NCBI RefSeq assembly: GCF_021311115.1
Contig: NZ_JAJTNP010000006.1
Coordinates: forward strand, 301,730 to 365,729
Length of the DNA: 64,000 nt
Origin: Chryseobacterium gwangjuense
Lineage (GTDB): Bacteria; Bacteroidota; Bacteroidia; Flavobacteriales; Weeksellaceae
Reading direction: 5' to 3'
Shown here one piece after another: positions 31,843 to 40,778 of this stretch. Position numbers and translations under genes: made by a program. Under the pieces are notes generated by a model. That model did not search any database, was not told where the DNA came from, and worked only from the letters and a program-made list of their open reading frames with translations. Numbering within the stretch: the stretch's first letter is position 1; the number at the start of each line of letters is the position of its first letter.

Positions 31843-33108
31843 ATGGACATTATTTTCGACCTGATTGAAAAGGAAAGACAAAGACAAACCCATGGAATTG
31901 AGATGATTGCATCAGAAAATTTTGTTTCTGAAAATGTAATGAAAGCAATGGGAAGCGTATTGACTAACAAATATGCAGAGGGATATCCTGGTAAAAGATA
32001 TTACGGAGGATGTGAAGTAGTAGATGAGGTTGAAACTTTGGCTATCAATAGAGCTAAAGAACTTTTCGGAGTAGATTATGTAAATGTTCAGCCACATTCT
32101 GGTTCTCAGGCTAATGCGGCAATTTATTTGGCAGTTTTAAAGCCGGGAGATAAAATCATGGGAATGGATCTTTCAATGGGAGGTCACCTTACTCACGGTT
32201 CATCTGTGAACTTCTCAGGTATTCAATATAATGTGGTTTCTTACGGAGTTCAGCAGGAAACTGGTCTTATTGATTACGATCAGATGAGAGAAGTGGCATT
32301 GAGAGAAAAGCCAAAAATGCTAATCGCAGGTTTCTCTGCTTATTCAAGAGATTTGGATTATGCTAAGTTCAGAGAGGTTGCTGATGAAATTGGAGCTACA
32401 CTTTGGGCAGATATTGCTCACCCTGCAGGTTTGGTTGCAAAAGGTCTTTTAAATAATCCGTTCGAACACTGTCATGTGGTTACCACTACGACTCACAAGA
32501 CGTTGAGAGGTCCAAGAGGAGGAATGATCATGATGGGTAAAGATTTCGAGAATACTTACGGTCACAAAACGCCGAAAGGTGAGATCAAAATGATGAGCCA
32601 GGTTCTTGACGGAGCTGTTTTCCCGGGAATTCAGGGAGGTCCACTAGAGCATGTAATTGCAGGTAAAGCAGTTGCTTTTGGTGAAGCTTTAGATGACCAG
32701 TTCTTAACGTATGCAAAACAAGTTCAATCAAACGCACAAGCTTTAGCAAAAGCAATGATCGACAGAGGATTTGATATTGTAAGCGGTGGAACAGATAATC
32801 ACTTAATGCTTGTTGATCTTAGAAATAAAAATGTAAATGGTAAAGAAACTGAAAAAGCTTTGGTTCTTGCTGATATTACATGTAATAAAAATATGGTTCC
32901 GTTTGATGACAAGTCGCCATTCACGACTTCAGGAATCAGATTGGGAACAGCTGCAATCACAACAAGAGGATTGAAGGAAAACGATATGGATACCATTGCA
33001 GGATTAATTTCTGACGTTGTTGATAATATCAAAAATGAAGAGGTAATTGCTTCTGTAAGAAAGAAAGTAAATGAACTAATGGAAGGTAAGGCATTATTTA
33101 ACTATTAA
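31843..33108 (+). CDS. glyA: Serine hydroxymethyltransferase
   Basis: The product has 421 residues from the ATG at 31843 ([15 protein letters not shown]), the usual length. Signatures include [43 protein letters not shown] and the PLP-lysine motif [14 protein letters not shown]. It interconverts serine and glycine with tetrahydrofolate in the cytoplasm. It has its own promoter and terminator, so it is monocistronic. Confidence 0.97.
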   Translation: MDIIFDLIEKERQRQTHGIEMIASENFVSENVMKAMGSVLTNKYAEGYPGKRYYGGCEVVDEVETLAINRAKELFGVDYVNVQPHSGSQANAAIYLAVLKPGDKIMGMDLSMGGHLTHGSSVNFSGIQYNVVSYGVQQETGLIDYDQMREVALREKPKMLIAGFSAYSRDLDYAKFREVADEIGATLWADIAHPAGLVAKGLLNNPFEHCHVVTTTTHKTLRGPRGGMIMMGKDFENTYGHKTPKGEIKMMSQVLDGAVFPGIQGGPLEHVIAGKAVAFGEALDDQFLTYAKQVQSNAQALAKAMIDRGFDIVSGGTDNHLMLVDLRNKNVNGKETEKALVLADITCNKNMVPFDDKSPFTTSGIRLGTAAITTRGLKENDMDTIAGLISDVVDNIKNEEVIASVRKKVNELMEGKALFNY

Positions 33109-33131
33109 TAATTATCTTCGTTTAAAATATA

Positions 33132-33160
33132 AAGAATGGGCATTACGCTCATTCTTTTTT
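33132..33160 (+). terminator. Intrinsic terminator after glyA
   Basis: AAGAATGGGC pairs with GCTCATTCTT (one G-U pair) over a 5-nt loop, followed by TTTT. Confidence 0.85.
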
Positions 33161-33173
33161 GTATCTGTAAGTT

Positions 33174-33635
33174 ATGGAAAAGAAGTCTTTCACTTTTGAT
33201 GAAATCAAACTCAAATTGGTAAACTATTGTGTTTATCAGGATCGTTGTCATGCGGAAGTAGAGCAGAAAATGAAAGAGTTTCTTTTGATTGAGGAGGCTA
33301 AGGAAGAGATTATGCTTTATCTTCTAAAAGAAAATTATTTAAATGAAGAAAGGTTTACCAGAAGTTACATTCGCGGGAAATTTTACATCAAGCATTGGGG
33401 CAGGAATAAAATTAAAATGAACCTGAAACAGAAGCAGATTTCTGAAAAATTGATCAGTTCTTGTTTTAATGAAATTGATGAAACAGATTATGAAAAGACA
33501 CTTCTGAAAATCTATGAAGATTATTTTTCAAAGCAGAAAGGTTTGAAAGAATATCAGAAAAAAGCAAAAACCATAAAATATTTAATGAGTCGAGGTTTTG
33601 AATATGAAAGTATTTTGAATATACTGGATATTTAA
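33174..33635 (+). CDS. recX: Regulatory protein RecX
   Basis: The product has 153 residues. RecX three-helix repeats are seen: YCVYQDRCHAEVEQKM, LLKENYLNEERFTRSYIRGKF and WGRNKIKMNLKQKQISEKLI, then a last repeat near KTIKYLMSRGFEYESI. It modulates RecA filaments in the cytoplasm. It follows the glyA terminator by 13 nt; recA is not in the window. A long hairpin terminator follows at 33742. Confidence 0.88.
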   Translation: MEKKSFTFDEIKLKLVNYCVYQDRCHAEVEQKMKEFLLIEEAKEEIMLYLLKENYLNEERFTRSYIRGKFYIKHWGRNKIKMNLKQKQISEKLISSCFNEIDETDYEKTLLKIYEDYFSKQKGLKEYQKKAKTIKYLMSRGFEYESILNILDI

Positions 33636-33741
33636 AATTCCTTGATTTTCCATCTGAATTTTAGTCACAATCTACAAGAATTTTAAAAATGATGATTTTG
33701 GAAAGAGGTTAAATCTTATCGAAGAATTAAACATTATTACT

Positions 33742-33784
33742 AAAGCTGTTTATATTTTCTCAAGAAATATGAACAGCTTTTTTC
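33742..33784 (+). terminator. Long hairpin terminator
   Basis: AAAGCTGTT and ATATTT pair with AAATAT and AACAGCTTT, with one mismatch between the two stem parts, and a T run follows. It lies about 105 nt after recX and most likely ends that transcript. Confidence 0.75.
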
Positions 33785-34054
33785 CTTTTTTAGGCTTCTA
33801 TATCGCCTGTAGATTGGTTTTTCATATTTAAATAAAACATTTATTGGTGATTTTTAATTAAAATTTTCAATCAGAAATTATATTATTTTGAAATATTTGC
33901 TATATTTATTTTAATGAATATAGTTTTTTATTAAAATGTTTATGATGATATTTTAAAATAATTATTAAAAACACAAAATGTAACTATTTGATAATTAGAT
34001 TATTTATTAATGATTAATTAATAAGCAATGATTCTGATTACAACAAGAACTTTC

Positions 34055-34062
34055 TATATTTG
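34055..34062 (+). promoter_or_regulatory. -7 promoter element (TATATTTG) of the T9SS cargo gene
   Basis: TATATTTG matches TAnnTTTG and lies 31 nt before the ATG at 34094. Confidence 0.6.
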
Positions 34063-34093
34063 GCATCTGAAAATACTTAAAATAATATAATTT

Positions 34094-36373
34094 ATGATGA
34101 AAACAACAACTTTTTTAAAGCAAGCGCTCTTATTGGGAGTGGTTGCTTGTTCCTCAGCTTTATGGGGGCAGGGAGGTTTATCTAATCCAATTTTTGCAGA
34201 AGATTTTGGAATATTAGCAGATGCAACTCCACTGACTACGAGTAATACTGCTTTCAGTTATATACGTGTCGGTACAACTACATCAGGAACTCCTCCTAAT
34301 GAAATTATTGCAAAAAACCCTTCTTCTTTTACTAACAGCTCTGGGCTGATAGGTGCCAAAGGAGGGAGTATTTCTACTGTAGATAAAACAGGGTTTACTT
34401 CTTTTAGTAGTGGTACATTGACGTTGAAATTTAAAACCCCTAGTTCACTTACATCGGCAGTGATGGTTAGTGGAGTTGGTACAGGAAGTAGTTTCGGATC
34501 AGCGAATGGATTTACAGGGTCTCAACTTTCTGCTGCTTTCCAAATAAGTGGAGGTAATTTACAAATAAGAAGTAGCAGTAACTGGACTACTGTCCAGGCA
34601 GTTACTGCTTCTACTAGTTATACTGTGACAATAGTATTTAATAATACAGCGGGAAGTTTGAGTTATAATGGAAATACATTACCCTCAAATAAAGTTGATA
34701 TTTGGGTAAATGGTGTTAAAGCGTCAACTCAATATAGTGCGGCAACATCTTCTTTGGCAGCTGCTGCTTTTAGAGTTTATACTACCACTGCAGAATTTGA
34801 GGTAGATGACATCGCTGTTTACAATACACTTCCTACAGCTCCTACTTGGGACGGAACACAATGGGTTGGAGGAACGCCAAGTGCAAGTACGGATGCTGTT
34901 ATTAATGGAGATTATTCAGGTTCTTCTTTTACAGCGGCAAATCTAACAGTAAATGCTACAAAAACTTTAACGATTACAAATGGTAATACAGTAACTGTTA
35001 CTAATGTTACTAATAATGGAAGTGTTATAGTTGAAAATGGAGGTAATTTTATCCAAGCAACAGGAGGTACATATGCTAATAGTGGAAACTTTACCGTAAA
35101 TAAAAATACGACAAGTGCCATCAACAAATATGTATTTTGGGCATCACCAACAGTATCTCAAAATATGTTTGGAATTCATACGACTACGCCACAGTATGTA
35201 ATGACTTATAATAGCGATACAGATTATTATAATACGCTAGCTAATCCTGCAACTTCTGTGTCTGGAGTAGGATATTCAGTAAAAATGCCAGTTGCAAGTG
35301 CAATAGCTACTTTCGGAGGAACTTCTGCACAGCCAAACAATGGCGATGTGACAGTTACGCTAAATAATACTTCGACAAACAAATACAATTTAATTGGGAA
35401 TCCGTATCCATCAAATTTAAATTTGAATACGTTTTATAATAACGGAAGTAATAATGTAGGTTCTACATTCTGGTTTTGGGATAATACAAGCAACAATGTA
35501 ACTACTCAAACAGGAAATACTACAACCAATGTTGGATATGCTACCTATAATGCAGCGGGTTCTGGAACTTGGACAGAGGCGCCGTCTTCTTCAGTATCAC
35601 ATTCTGGGAATGCAGCTGCGATAGGACAAGGGTTTATTGTAGAAGCAACAGGGGCAACAGCAACATTTACCAATGCAATGAGAGTTTCTACTTCTGGAAA
35701 TACCTTTAATAAATTAAATGGTAATGATACAGGTAAGTTCTGGCTAAAATTGGCAACACCATATGGAAGTCATACTACGCTAGCGGTTAATTATGAAGGA
35801 GGAGCATTAAATGGATATGATCAATATGACTCCAATGCTATGGGAGTGGGTTCCGATGCTTTCTATAGTACTATTGGTGCTGAAAAACTAGTAATTCAAG
35901 GGAAATCGCCATTTACAGTTGATGATGTTGTGCCATTAGGAAATAAACATTTTGAAGCAGGGAGCTTTGTGATTTCATTGACTCAAAAAGAAGGACTTTT
36001 CAATAATGGGCAAGCGATTTATCTTCACGATAAAGATTTAGGAACATATACTAATCTACAGAACGGAAATTATAGTTTCTCGGCTAATGCAGGAGAATTT
36101 ACTAATAGGTTCGAAATTGTATACAAATTAGGAGTTTTGGCAACTCAAGAAATTGAGAAAACAACTTTTGAAGTGTATAGAGACGGAGAAGGATTTGTGG
36201 CAAGAAATAATAAGAATATTGATGTTTTAGAAATATTCGATGCCTCAGGAAGAAAAGTAGTGGAATTAAAGCCAAATGTTAATTCAATCAAATTTAAGTT
36301 GGATACAAAAGGAATGTATATTCTAAAAGCAATATCAGCAGGGAAGGAGTATACAAAAAAACTAATTAAATAA
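34094..36373 (+). CDS. Large secreted protein with type IX secretion C-terminal domain
   Basis: The product has 759 residues. A signal peptide (MMKTTTFLKQALLLGVVACS) leads it to the periplasm. Residues 25-245 are beta-rich and Ser/Thr-rich. A segment TWDGTQWVGGTPSASTDAVI opens a repetitive Asn/Thr-rich beta region. The last 75 residues have the type A T9SS sorting domain: FEVYRDGEGFVARNNKNIDV, LEIFDASGRKVVEL, and a Lys-rich end GKEYTKKLIK. It should be exported to the cell surface. The binding function is unknown. The PID-motif protein follows 8 nt later and is probably cotranscribed. Confidence 0.88.
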   Translation: MMKTTTFLKQALLLGVVACSSALWGQGGLSNPIFAEDFGILADATPLTTSNTAFSYIRVGTTTSGTPPNEIIAKNPSSFTNSSGLIGAKGGSISTVDKTGFTSFSSGTLTLKFKTPSSLTSAVMVSGVGTGSSFGSANGFTGSQLSAAFQISGGNLQIRSSSNWTTVQAVTASTSYTVTIVFNNTAGSLSYNGNTLPSNKVDIWVNGVKASTQYSAATSSLAAAAFRVYTTTAEFEVDDIAVYNTLPTAPTWDGTQWVGGTPSASTDAVINGDYSGSSFTAANLTVNATKTLTITNGNTVTVTNVTNNGSVIVENGGNFIQATGGTYANSGNFTVNKNTTSAINKYVFWASPTVSQNMFGIHTTTPQYVMTYNSDTDYYNTLANPATSVSGVGYSVKMPVASAIATFGGTSAQPNNGDVTVTLNNTSTNKYNLIGNPYPSNLNLNTFYNNGSNNVGSTFWFWDNTSNNVTTQTGNTTTNVGYATYNAAGSGTWTEAPSSSVSHSGNAAAIGQGFIVEATGATATFTNAMRVSTSGNTFNKLNGNDTGKFWLKLATPYGSHTTLAVNYEGGALNGYDQYDSNAMGVGSDAFYSTIGAEKLVIQGKSPFTVDDVVPLGNKHFEAGSFVISLTQKEGLFNNGQAIYLHDKDLGTYTNLQNGNYSFSANAGEFTNRFEIVYKLGVLATQEIEKTTFEVYRDGEGFVARNNKNIDVLEIFDASGRKVVELKPNVNSIKFKLDTKGMYILKAISAGKEYTKKLIK

Positions 36374-36381
36374 GAAAAAAT

Positions 36382-36618
36382 ATGAAAAAGATAATAATTA
36401 TAGGTTCGGTGGTTTTTTCAGGTCTTGTTTTTGCACAGCAATCGGATAATCCTTATGTATATGATGAGCCATCACAAACAACTGAAGTAGAGAAAAGTCC
36501 GGGTGATCCAGGTGATCCTCCTGCACCGATAGATGACTATATTCCACTTTTAATGGCAGCAGCAGTAGGTATGGTGATTGTTTTTGCCAAACGTAAAAAA
36601 ACAATTGATTCTTTTTAA
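36382..36618 (+). CDS. Small PID-CTERM-like sorting protein
   Basis: The product has 78 residues. It has a signal peptide (KKIIIIGSVVFSGLVFAQQ). A short acidic spacer with PGDPGDPPAPIDDYIP follows, with PID at residues 49-51. A single membrane helix LLMAAAVGMVIVF comes next, then a basic tail AKRKK. Motif, helix and basic cluster together form a tripartite sorting signal like LPXTG or PEP-CTERM. I recall a PID-CTERM family in Flavobacteria, which this fits, but I could not check it. Almost nothing of mature length remains between signal peptide and motif. It sits 8 nt after the T9SS cargo gene. Confidence 0.75.
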   Translation: MKKIIIIGSVVFSGLVFAQQSDNPYVYDEPSQTTEVEKSPGDPGDPPAPIDDYIPLLMAAAVGMVIVFAKRKKTIDSF

Positions 36619-36631
36619 AGAAATATTTTTT

Positions 36632-36664
36632 AATCCCGGAGTTCATGAACTCCGGGATTTTTTC
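36632..36664 (+). terminator. Terminator after the T9SS/PID operon
   Basis: A perfect 28-nt palindrome at 36632-36659 (AATCCCGGAGTTCA and its complement) is followed by a T run. Confidence 0.9.
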
Positions 36665-36692
36665 TGAAAATACCTGATAAGATATTTTCAGA
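36663..36692. repeat. Second hairpin before the polysaccharide locus
   Basis: TCTGAAAATA pairs exactly with TATTTTCAGA over a 10-nt loop. It directly follows the terminator and lies 110 nt before the next promoter. The role is unclear. Confidence 0.5.
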
Positions 36693-36801
36693 ATAGTGAG
36701 AAATTTCCATTATGTAATAAGCATTTAAAATTATTTTTTAAGTAATGTGAATCCCACAAAAAATAAATTCAAGACTAGGTGATAAGAAAGAATAATATCA
36801 T

Positions 36802-36809
36802 TATATTTG
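36802..36809 (+). promoter_or_regulatory. -7 promoter element (TATATTTG) of the polysaccharide locus
   Basis: TATATTTG matches TAnnTTTG and lies 31 nt before the first gene of the locus at 36841. Confidence 0.6.
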
Positions 36810-36840
36810 TAGCCAAAATTATAAAACCAATTGATGTTGA

Positions 36841-38796
36841 ATGAAAAAGCTATTTAATGCTTTTAGTGTACTGTACGATGGGGATAACATATTGAAAATT
36901 ACAAAATTAAGATATGTCCCTCGTTGGTTAGTGATTGTTATAGATATTCTTATTGTGCTGTTTTCTATAGTGCTGTCTTCTCTGTTTTTAGAGAAGCTAC
37001 ATGTGAGAGATAGTTTTCCAGAATATACATTTCAAAAAATCAGTGGGGTCATTTTTATTAATGTCCTGTTTATGTTTATGTTTAAAACATATGCGGGGAT
37101 TATAAGGCATTCTACTTTCTTTGATTTTTTTAAAATAATGTTTTCTTCAGGGAGTACTTTAGCGACTTTGCTTGTTATTAATTATTTTACGGAAACACTC
37201 TTAGGAAAGGCTCCGTTCCTTTACCCTAATTTATTTCTATACTTTTTTATCTCTGTTTCTGCAATGTTCTTTTTTAGAATGGTGACCAAACAGTTTTTCA
37301 ATATGTTGATTGATTATAAAGGTTTTTCATATAAAGTAAAAGTAGCTGTTGTAGGGGTAGGGGATGCGTCAGTATCCGTAGCGAGAGCTATTATGCACAA
37401 TCCTAGTTATCCATATCGATTATATGGCTTTTTGACGAAAAGATCAGATTCCAATCGCGCAATGCTATTAGGGCATAAAATATACAATCAGGAACATTTC
37501 TTTAAAAATGAAAATTTGATCAGAAAGTTTGATGCGGTATTGATCATTAAAGAAATAATGACAAAGCAGGAACTTGAAGAATGGATGACTTTAGCATTGG
37601 ATAATGGATTGAAAGTATTGAAAGCCCCATCATTGAGTAAAATGAGAGATTCTGATTTGGTTGGAGGGATACGTCAACTTCAAATTGAAGATTTGTTGAA
37701 TCGGAAACCTATCAAAATTGAGAATGAGGAAGTGAAAAAAAGACATTTTGATAGAAATGTTTTAGTAACAGGTGGAGCAGGTTCAATCGGAAGTGAAATT
37801 GTAAGACAGGTTGCCCAATTTAATCCTTCTTTGATTGTTGTGCTGGACCAGGCTGAATCACCTTTGTATGAACTGGAATTAGAATTATTGGAGAAATTTC
37901 CGGATCAGAACTTTAAATTTATACTGGCAGATATTTCAAATAAATACAGGCTTGAAAAAATATTCGAGGAACATCAGTTTTCAATGGTATATCATGCAGC
38001 AGCATACAAACATGTACCTTTGATAGAAGACAATCCTCATGAAGCAATTTTTGTCAATGTTTTGGGAACTAAAAACGTTGCATTGCTATCAAAAGAATAC
38101 AAGGTTAACCGTTTCGTAATGGTTTCTACCGATAAAGCAGTAAATCCTACGAATGTAATGGGAGCTTCAAAAAGAACTGCGGAACTTTTTGTACAGTCTT
38201 TGCAAAATTCGGAAGGGAATGTAACCAAATTCATCACAACACGTTTCGGAAATGTATTAGGATCAAATGGTTCTGTGATTCCTCATTTTAAAAAACAAAT
38301 TGAAAAAGGAGGTCCGATTACGATTACGCATCCTGATATTATCCGTTACTTTATGACAATTCCAGAAGCTTGTGAATTGGTATTACAGGCAGGAACAATG
38401 GGAAATGGAGGTGAAATTTATGTCTTCGATATGGGAGAGCCCGTGAAAATTTTGGATTTGGCTAAAAGAATGATTAAGCTATCAGGATATACACCGGATT
38501 TAGATATTAAAATAAGCTTTATAGGTTTAAGACCAGGAGAGAAACTGTACGAAGAATTGCTAAGTGACAATGCGACAACGGTTCCTACGCACCACGAAAA
38601 GATCATGATTTCTAAAGATCCGACTATAGGATTTGAAGAGATTGATTTGTTATGTGTACAGATTATTAAATCGGCAGTTAAAAGAGATAGATTGGAAGTA
38701 GTAAAGATATTAAAGACCATTGTACCTGAATTTATTAGTAATAATTCAGAATTTGAAATTTTGGATGCTAAGAATGCAGAAATTATAATAGAATAA
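36841..38796 (+). CDS. Membrane-bound nucleotide-sugar 4,6-dehydratase (CapD/WbpM-like)
   Basis: The product has 651 residues. Four N-terminal membrane helices lie in residues 25-150. A first NAD-binding-like domain follows (VKVAVVGVGDASVSVARAI). The catalytic short-chain dehydrogenase domain begins at about residue 303, with VTGGAGSIGSEIVRQV. The active-site stretch is VSTDKAVNPTNVMGASKRTAEL. This matches WbpM/PglF/FlaA1 enzymes that convert UDP-GlcNAc to a 4-keto-6-deoxy sugar at the inner membrane, the first step to sugars such as FucNAc or QuiNAc. It is the first gene of the locus. Confidence 0.92.
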   Translation: MKKLFNAFSVLYDGDNILKITKLRYVPRWLVIVIDILIVLFSIVLSSLFLEKLHVRDSFPEYTFQKISGVIFINVLFMFMFKTYAGIIRHSTFFDFFKIMFSSGSTLATLLVINYFTETLLGKAPFLYPNLFLYFFISVSAMFFFRMVTKQFFNMLIDYKGFSYKVKVAVVGVGDASVSVARAIMHNPSYPYRLYGFLTKRSDSNRAMLLGHKIYNQEHFFKNENLIRKFDAVLIIKEIMTKQELEEWMTLALDNGLKVLKAPSLSKMRDSDLVGGIRQLQIEDLLNRKPIKIENEEVKKRHFDRNVLVTGGAGSIGSEIVRQVAQFNPSLIVVLDQAESPLYELELELLEKFPDQNFKFILADISNKYRLEKIFEEHQFSMVYHAAAYKHVPLIEDNPHEAIFVNVLGTKNVALLSKEYKVNRFVMVSTDKAVNPTNVMGASKRTAELFVQSLQNSEGNVTKFITTRFGNVLGSNGSVIPHFKKQIEKGGPITITHPDIIRYFMTIPEACELVLQAGTMGNGGEIYVFDMGEPVKILDLAKRMIKLSGYTPDLDIKISFIGLRPGEKLYEELLSDNATTVPTHHEKIMISKDPTIGFEEIDLLCVQIIKSAVKRDRLEVVKILKTIVPEFISNNSEFEILDAKNAEIIIE

Positions 38797-38816
38797 AACT
38801 TGCTTAAAATAAAAAT

Positions 38817-39809
38817 ATGAAAATTTATAATGTTATTTTAAGCGGTGGAGTAGGAAGCAGGTTATGGCCACTGTCACGAAAACAACATCCGAAACAGTTC
38901 TTAAAGCTTTTTTCTGGAAAATCTTTATTTGAATTAACGGCAGAAAGAAATGTAGGGTTGGTAGATGAGCTGATGGTAGTAGGTAACCACGATCATATTG
39001 AATGGAGCAGAAATATTCTCAAAGGAATTAGCATTCATAAACAATTTATCACAGAAACGGTTGCTAGAAATACGGCAGCAGCTATTGCTTTTGCAGCGTT
39101 GGCTGTAGATAAAGAGGATATTTTATTAATTACGCCTTCAGATCACCAAATTCAGGATGAGGAAAATTATGAAAAGGCAATTAGAGAATCTATAGATCTA
39201 GCAAAGCAGGGTTTTTTAGTGACTTTTGGAGTAATTCCTTCTAAGCCGGAAACGGGCTATGGGTATATTGAATATGAAGGGAAGAATGTATTGTCATTCA
39301 GAGAAAAACCCAATACGGAAACAGCTCAGGAATTTTTGGAACGTGGAACTTTCCTTTGGAATTCAGGGATGTTCTGTTGCAAAGCCGGAGCTTTATTAGA
39401 GGAACTAAAAAATTATCAGCAGGAGATTTATGAAAGATGTTCAGAAGTATGGGAACTTTCTAAAGACCATATCCTGAATGCTGAAGCTTCATCAAGAATA
39501 CCATCTTTGAGTATTGATTATGCGGTAATGGAGCGTTCAAGAAAAATTAAAGTGATTCCGGCGTATTTCAGATGGAATGATTTAGGATCTTTTGAATCAT
39601 TGTATGATTACCTCAGATCAAATGGTCATCCGGTAGATGAAAATGGAAATATGGTGATTGGAACCGATATTTTCACTGCTTTTGTCGGGATGAAAAACTG
39701 TATTTTCGTATTTACTTCGGATGCAGTGTTGGTTTTGCAGAAAGAAAAATCTCAGGAAGTAAAGAAAGTATACGCAAAATTAGATAAATATAAATCAATA
39801 TTAAGATAA
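38817..39809 (+). CDS. manC: Mannose-1-phosphate guanylyltransferase
   Basis: The product has 330 residues. The nucleotidyltransferase signature is LSGGVGSRLWPLSRKQHPKQF. Other family motifs are ITPSDHQI, GYGYIEYEG, FREKPN, FLWNSGMFCCKA and WNDLGSFESLYDY. It makes GDP-mannose from mannose-1-phosphate and GTP in the cytoplasm. The C-terminal isomerase domain found in bifunctional forms is absent. No GDP-sugar-modifying gene (gmd or fcl) is seen in this window, so GDP-mannose may be used directly. The gene starts 20 nt after the dehydratase. Confidence 0.94.
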   Translation: MKIYNVILSGGVGSRLWPLSRKQHPKQFLKLFSGKSLFELTAERNVGLVDELMVVGNHDHIEWSRNILKGISIHKQFITETVARNTAAAIAFAALAVDKEDILLITPSDHQIQDEENYEKAIRESIDLAKQGFLVTFGVIPSKPETGYGYIEYEGKNVLSFREKPNTETAQEFLERGTFLWNSGMFCCKAGALLEELKNYQQEIYERCSEVWELSKDHILNAEASSRIPSLSIDYAVMERSRKIKVIPAYFRWNDLGSFESLYDYLRSNGHPVDENGNMVIGTDIFTAFVGMKNCIFVFTSDAVLVLQKEKSQEVKKVYAKLDKYKSILR

Positions 39810-39917
39810 ATAAAGAAATGCTGAAGTTCAAAAGTAGTATAAAATCTAAATTTTGATTCTTAATTTTAGTATGAATAAAAAATAAAATTGAGGCTTTTGT
39901 TTAAAAAATAATAATCA

Positions 39918-39925
39918 TATTTTTG
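39918..39925 (+). promoter_or_regulatory. -7 promoter element (TATTTTTG) of the wza-wzc export genes
   Basis: TATTTTTG matches TAnnTTTG and its last base coincides with an apparent GTG start at 39925. The ATG at 39943 is 17 nt downstream and is therefore the likely start. Confidence 0.65.
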
Positions 39926-39942
39926 TGAAAAATATATCAGGA

Positions 39943-40752
39943 ATGAATTGGAAAAATTGTATTTGGGGCGGTGCGCTGTCCGTGTTATTGTTTTCATGCG
40001 GAACAAGACAGGAGATCAACTATATGAAAGATATTGAAAACCTGGTATTAGACAATTCTGTGAAAAATAGCAGGAGTACATTACAACCGGGAGATCAACT
40101 ATTAATTACGGTTTCTGCAAAAGATATGGATGTAGTGAAGCCTTTTAATCAAGTGTATTCTTCGGCGTCTACGATTACGCAGTATTCTACCCCAAGTTCT
40201 AATAATCTTCCTCAACAGATTCCTGTTTCTGGACCTACATACAATATAGATACTGATGGAAATATTGTTTTCCCTCAAATTGGAAAGGTAAATACAAAAA
40301 ATGAAAATATAGAGACATTCAGACTAAAACTTACAGATTTAATTCGGGAGTATGTTAAAGATCCTGTGGTAGATATAAAACTGATCAATTTCAGGGTTTC
40401 TGTATTAGGAGAAGTAGCGAGACCGGGAACTTATTTGGTTCCTGACGGAAATGCGACTTTATTAAGTGCATTGGGATTAGCGGGAGATCTTACTTCTTTT
40501 GGAATAAGAACTAATGTATTAGTGGTGAGAAATGTTGATGGTCAGTTTACTAAAGAGAGAATAGATCTTACAAGTGCTCAGTTCATTAATTCTCCTTATT
40601 ATTATTTAAAACAAAATGATATTATTTACGTGCAGCCAAATGCTAATAGAGAAAAGGCAGCAAGAGTAGATCCGAATACAGGATTATATATTTCTGTGGC
40701 ATCGGTTATTGCTTCTTTGGCAATCGGTATTTTAGCATTGACGAAAAATTAA
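39943..40752 (+). CDS. wza: Polysaccharide export outer membrane lipoprotein (Wza-like)
   Basis: The product has 269 residues from the ATG at 39943. A lipoprotein signal peptide ends LLFSCG, with Cys19 lipidated. The export domain is seen in LQPGDQLLITVSAKDMD and YNIDTDGNIVFPQIGKVN, and the SLBB-type domain in VSVLGEVARPGTYLVPDG. A C-terminal hydrophobic helix is SVASVIASLAIGILAL. It forms the channel for polysaccharide across the outer membrane and works with Wzc. An upstream GTG at 39925 overlaps the promoter element and is rejected. Confidence 0.93.
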   Translation: MNWKNCIWGGALSVLLFSCGTRQEINYMKDIENLVLDNSVKNSRSTLQPGDQLLITVSAKDMDVVKPFNQVYSSASTITQYSTPSSNNLPQQIPVSGPTYNIDTDGNIVFPQIGKVNTKNENIETFRLKLTDLIREYVKDPVVDIKLINFRVSVLGEVARPGTYLVPDGNATLLSALGLAGDLTSFGIRTNVLVVRNVDGQFTKERIDLTSAQFINSPYYYLKQNDIIYVQPNANREKAARVDPNTGLYISVASVIASLAIGILALTKN

Positions 40753-40778
40753 TTTATTTACACACCTAATCATTTATA

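Larger units (their letters stand above)
33636..34093. other. Intergenic region between recX and the T9SS cargo gene
   Basis: I see no supportable gene in these 458 nt. The region is very AT-rich. It contains the terminator at 33742-33784 and the -7 element at 34055-34062. Confidence 0.6.

Noticed and set aside
33657..33836. Stop-free frame of over 50 codons after recX.
   Set aside because: It has no start codon near its beginning, runs through the terminator hairpin and resembles no protein I know.
34912..35127. Antisense frame within the T9SS cargo gene.
   Set aside because: It mirrors Thr/Asn-rich codons of the real gene and has no own signals.
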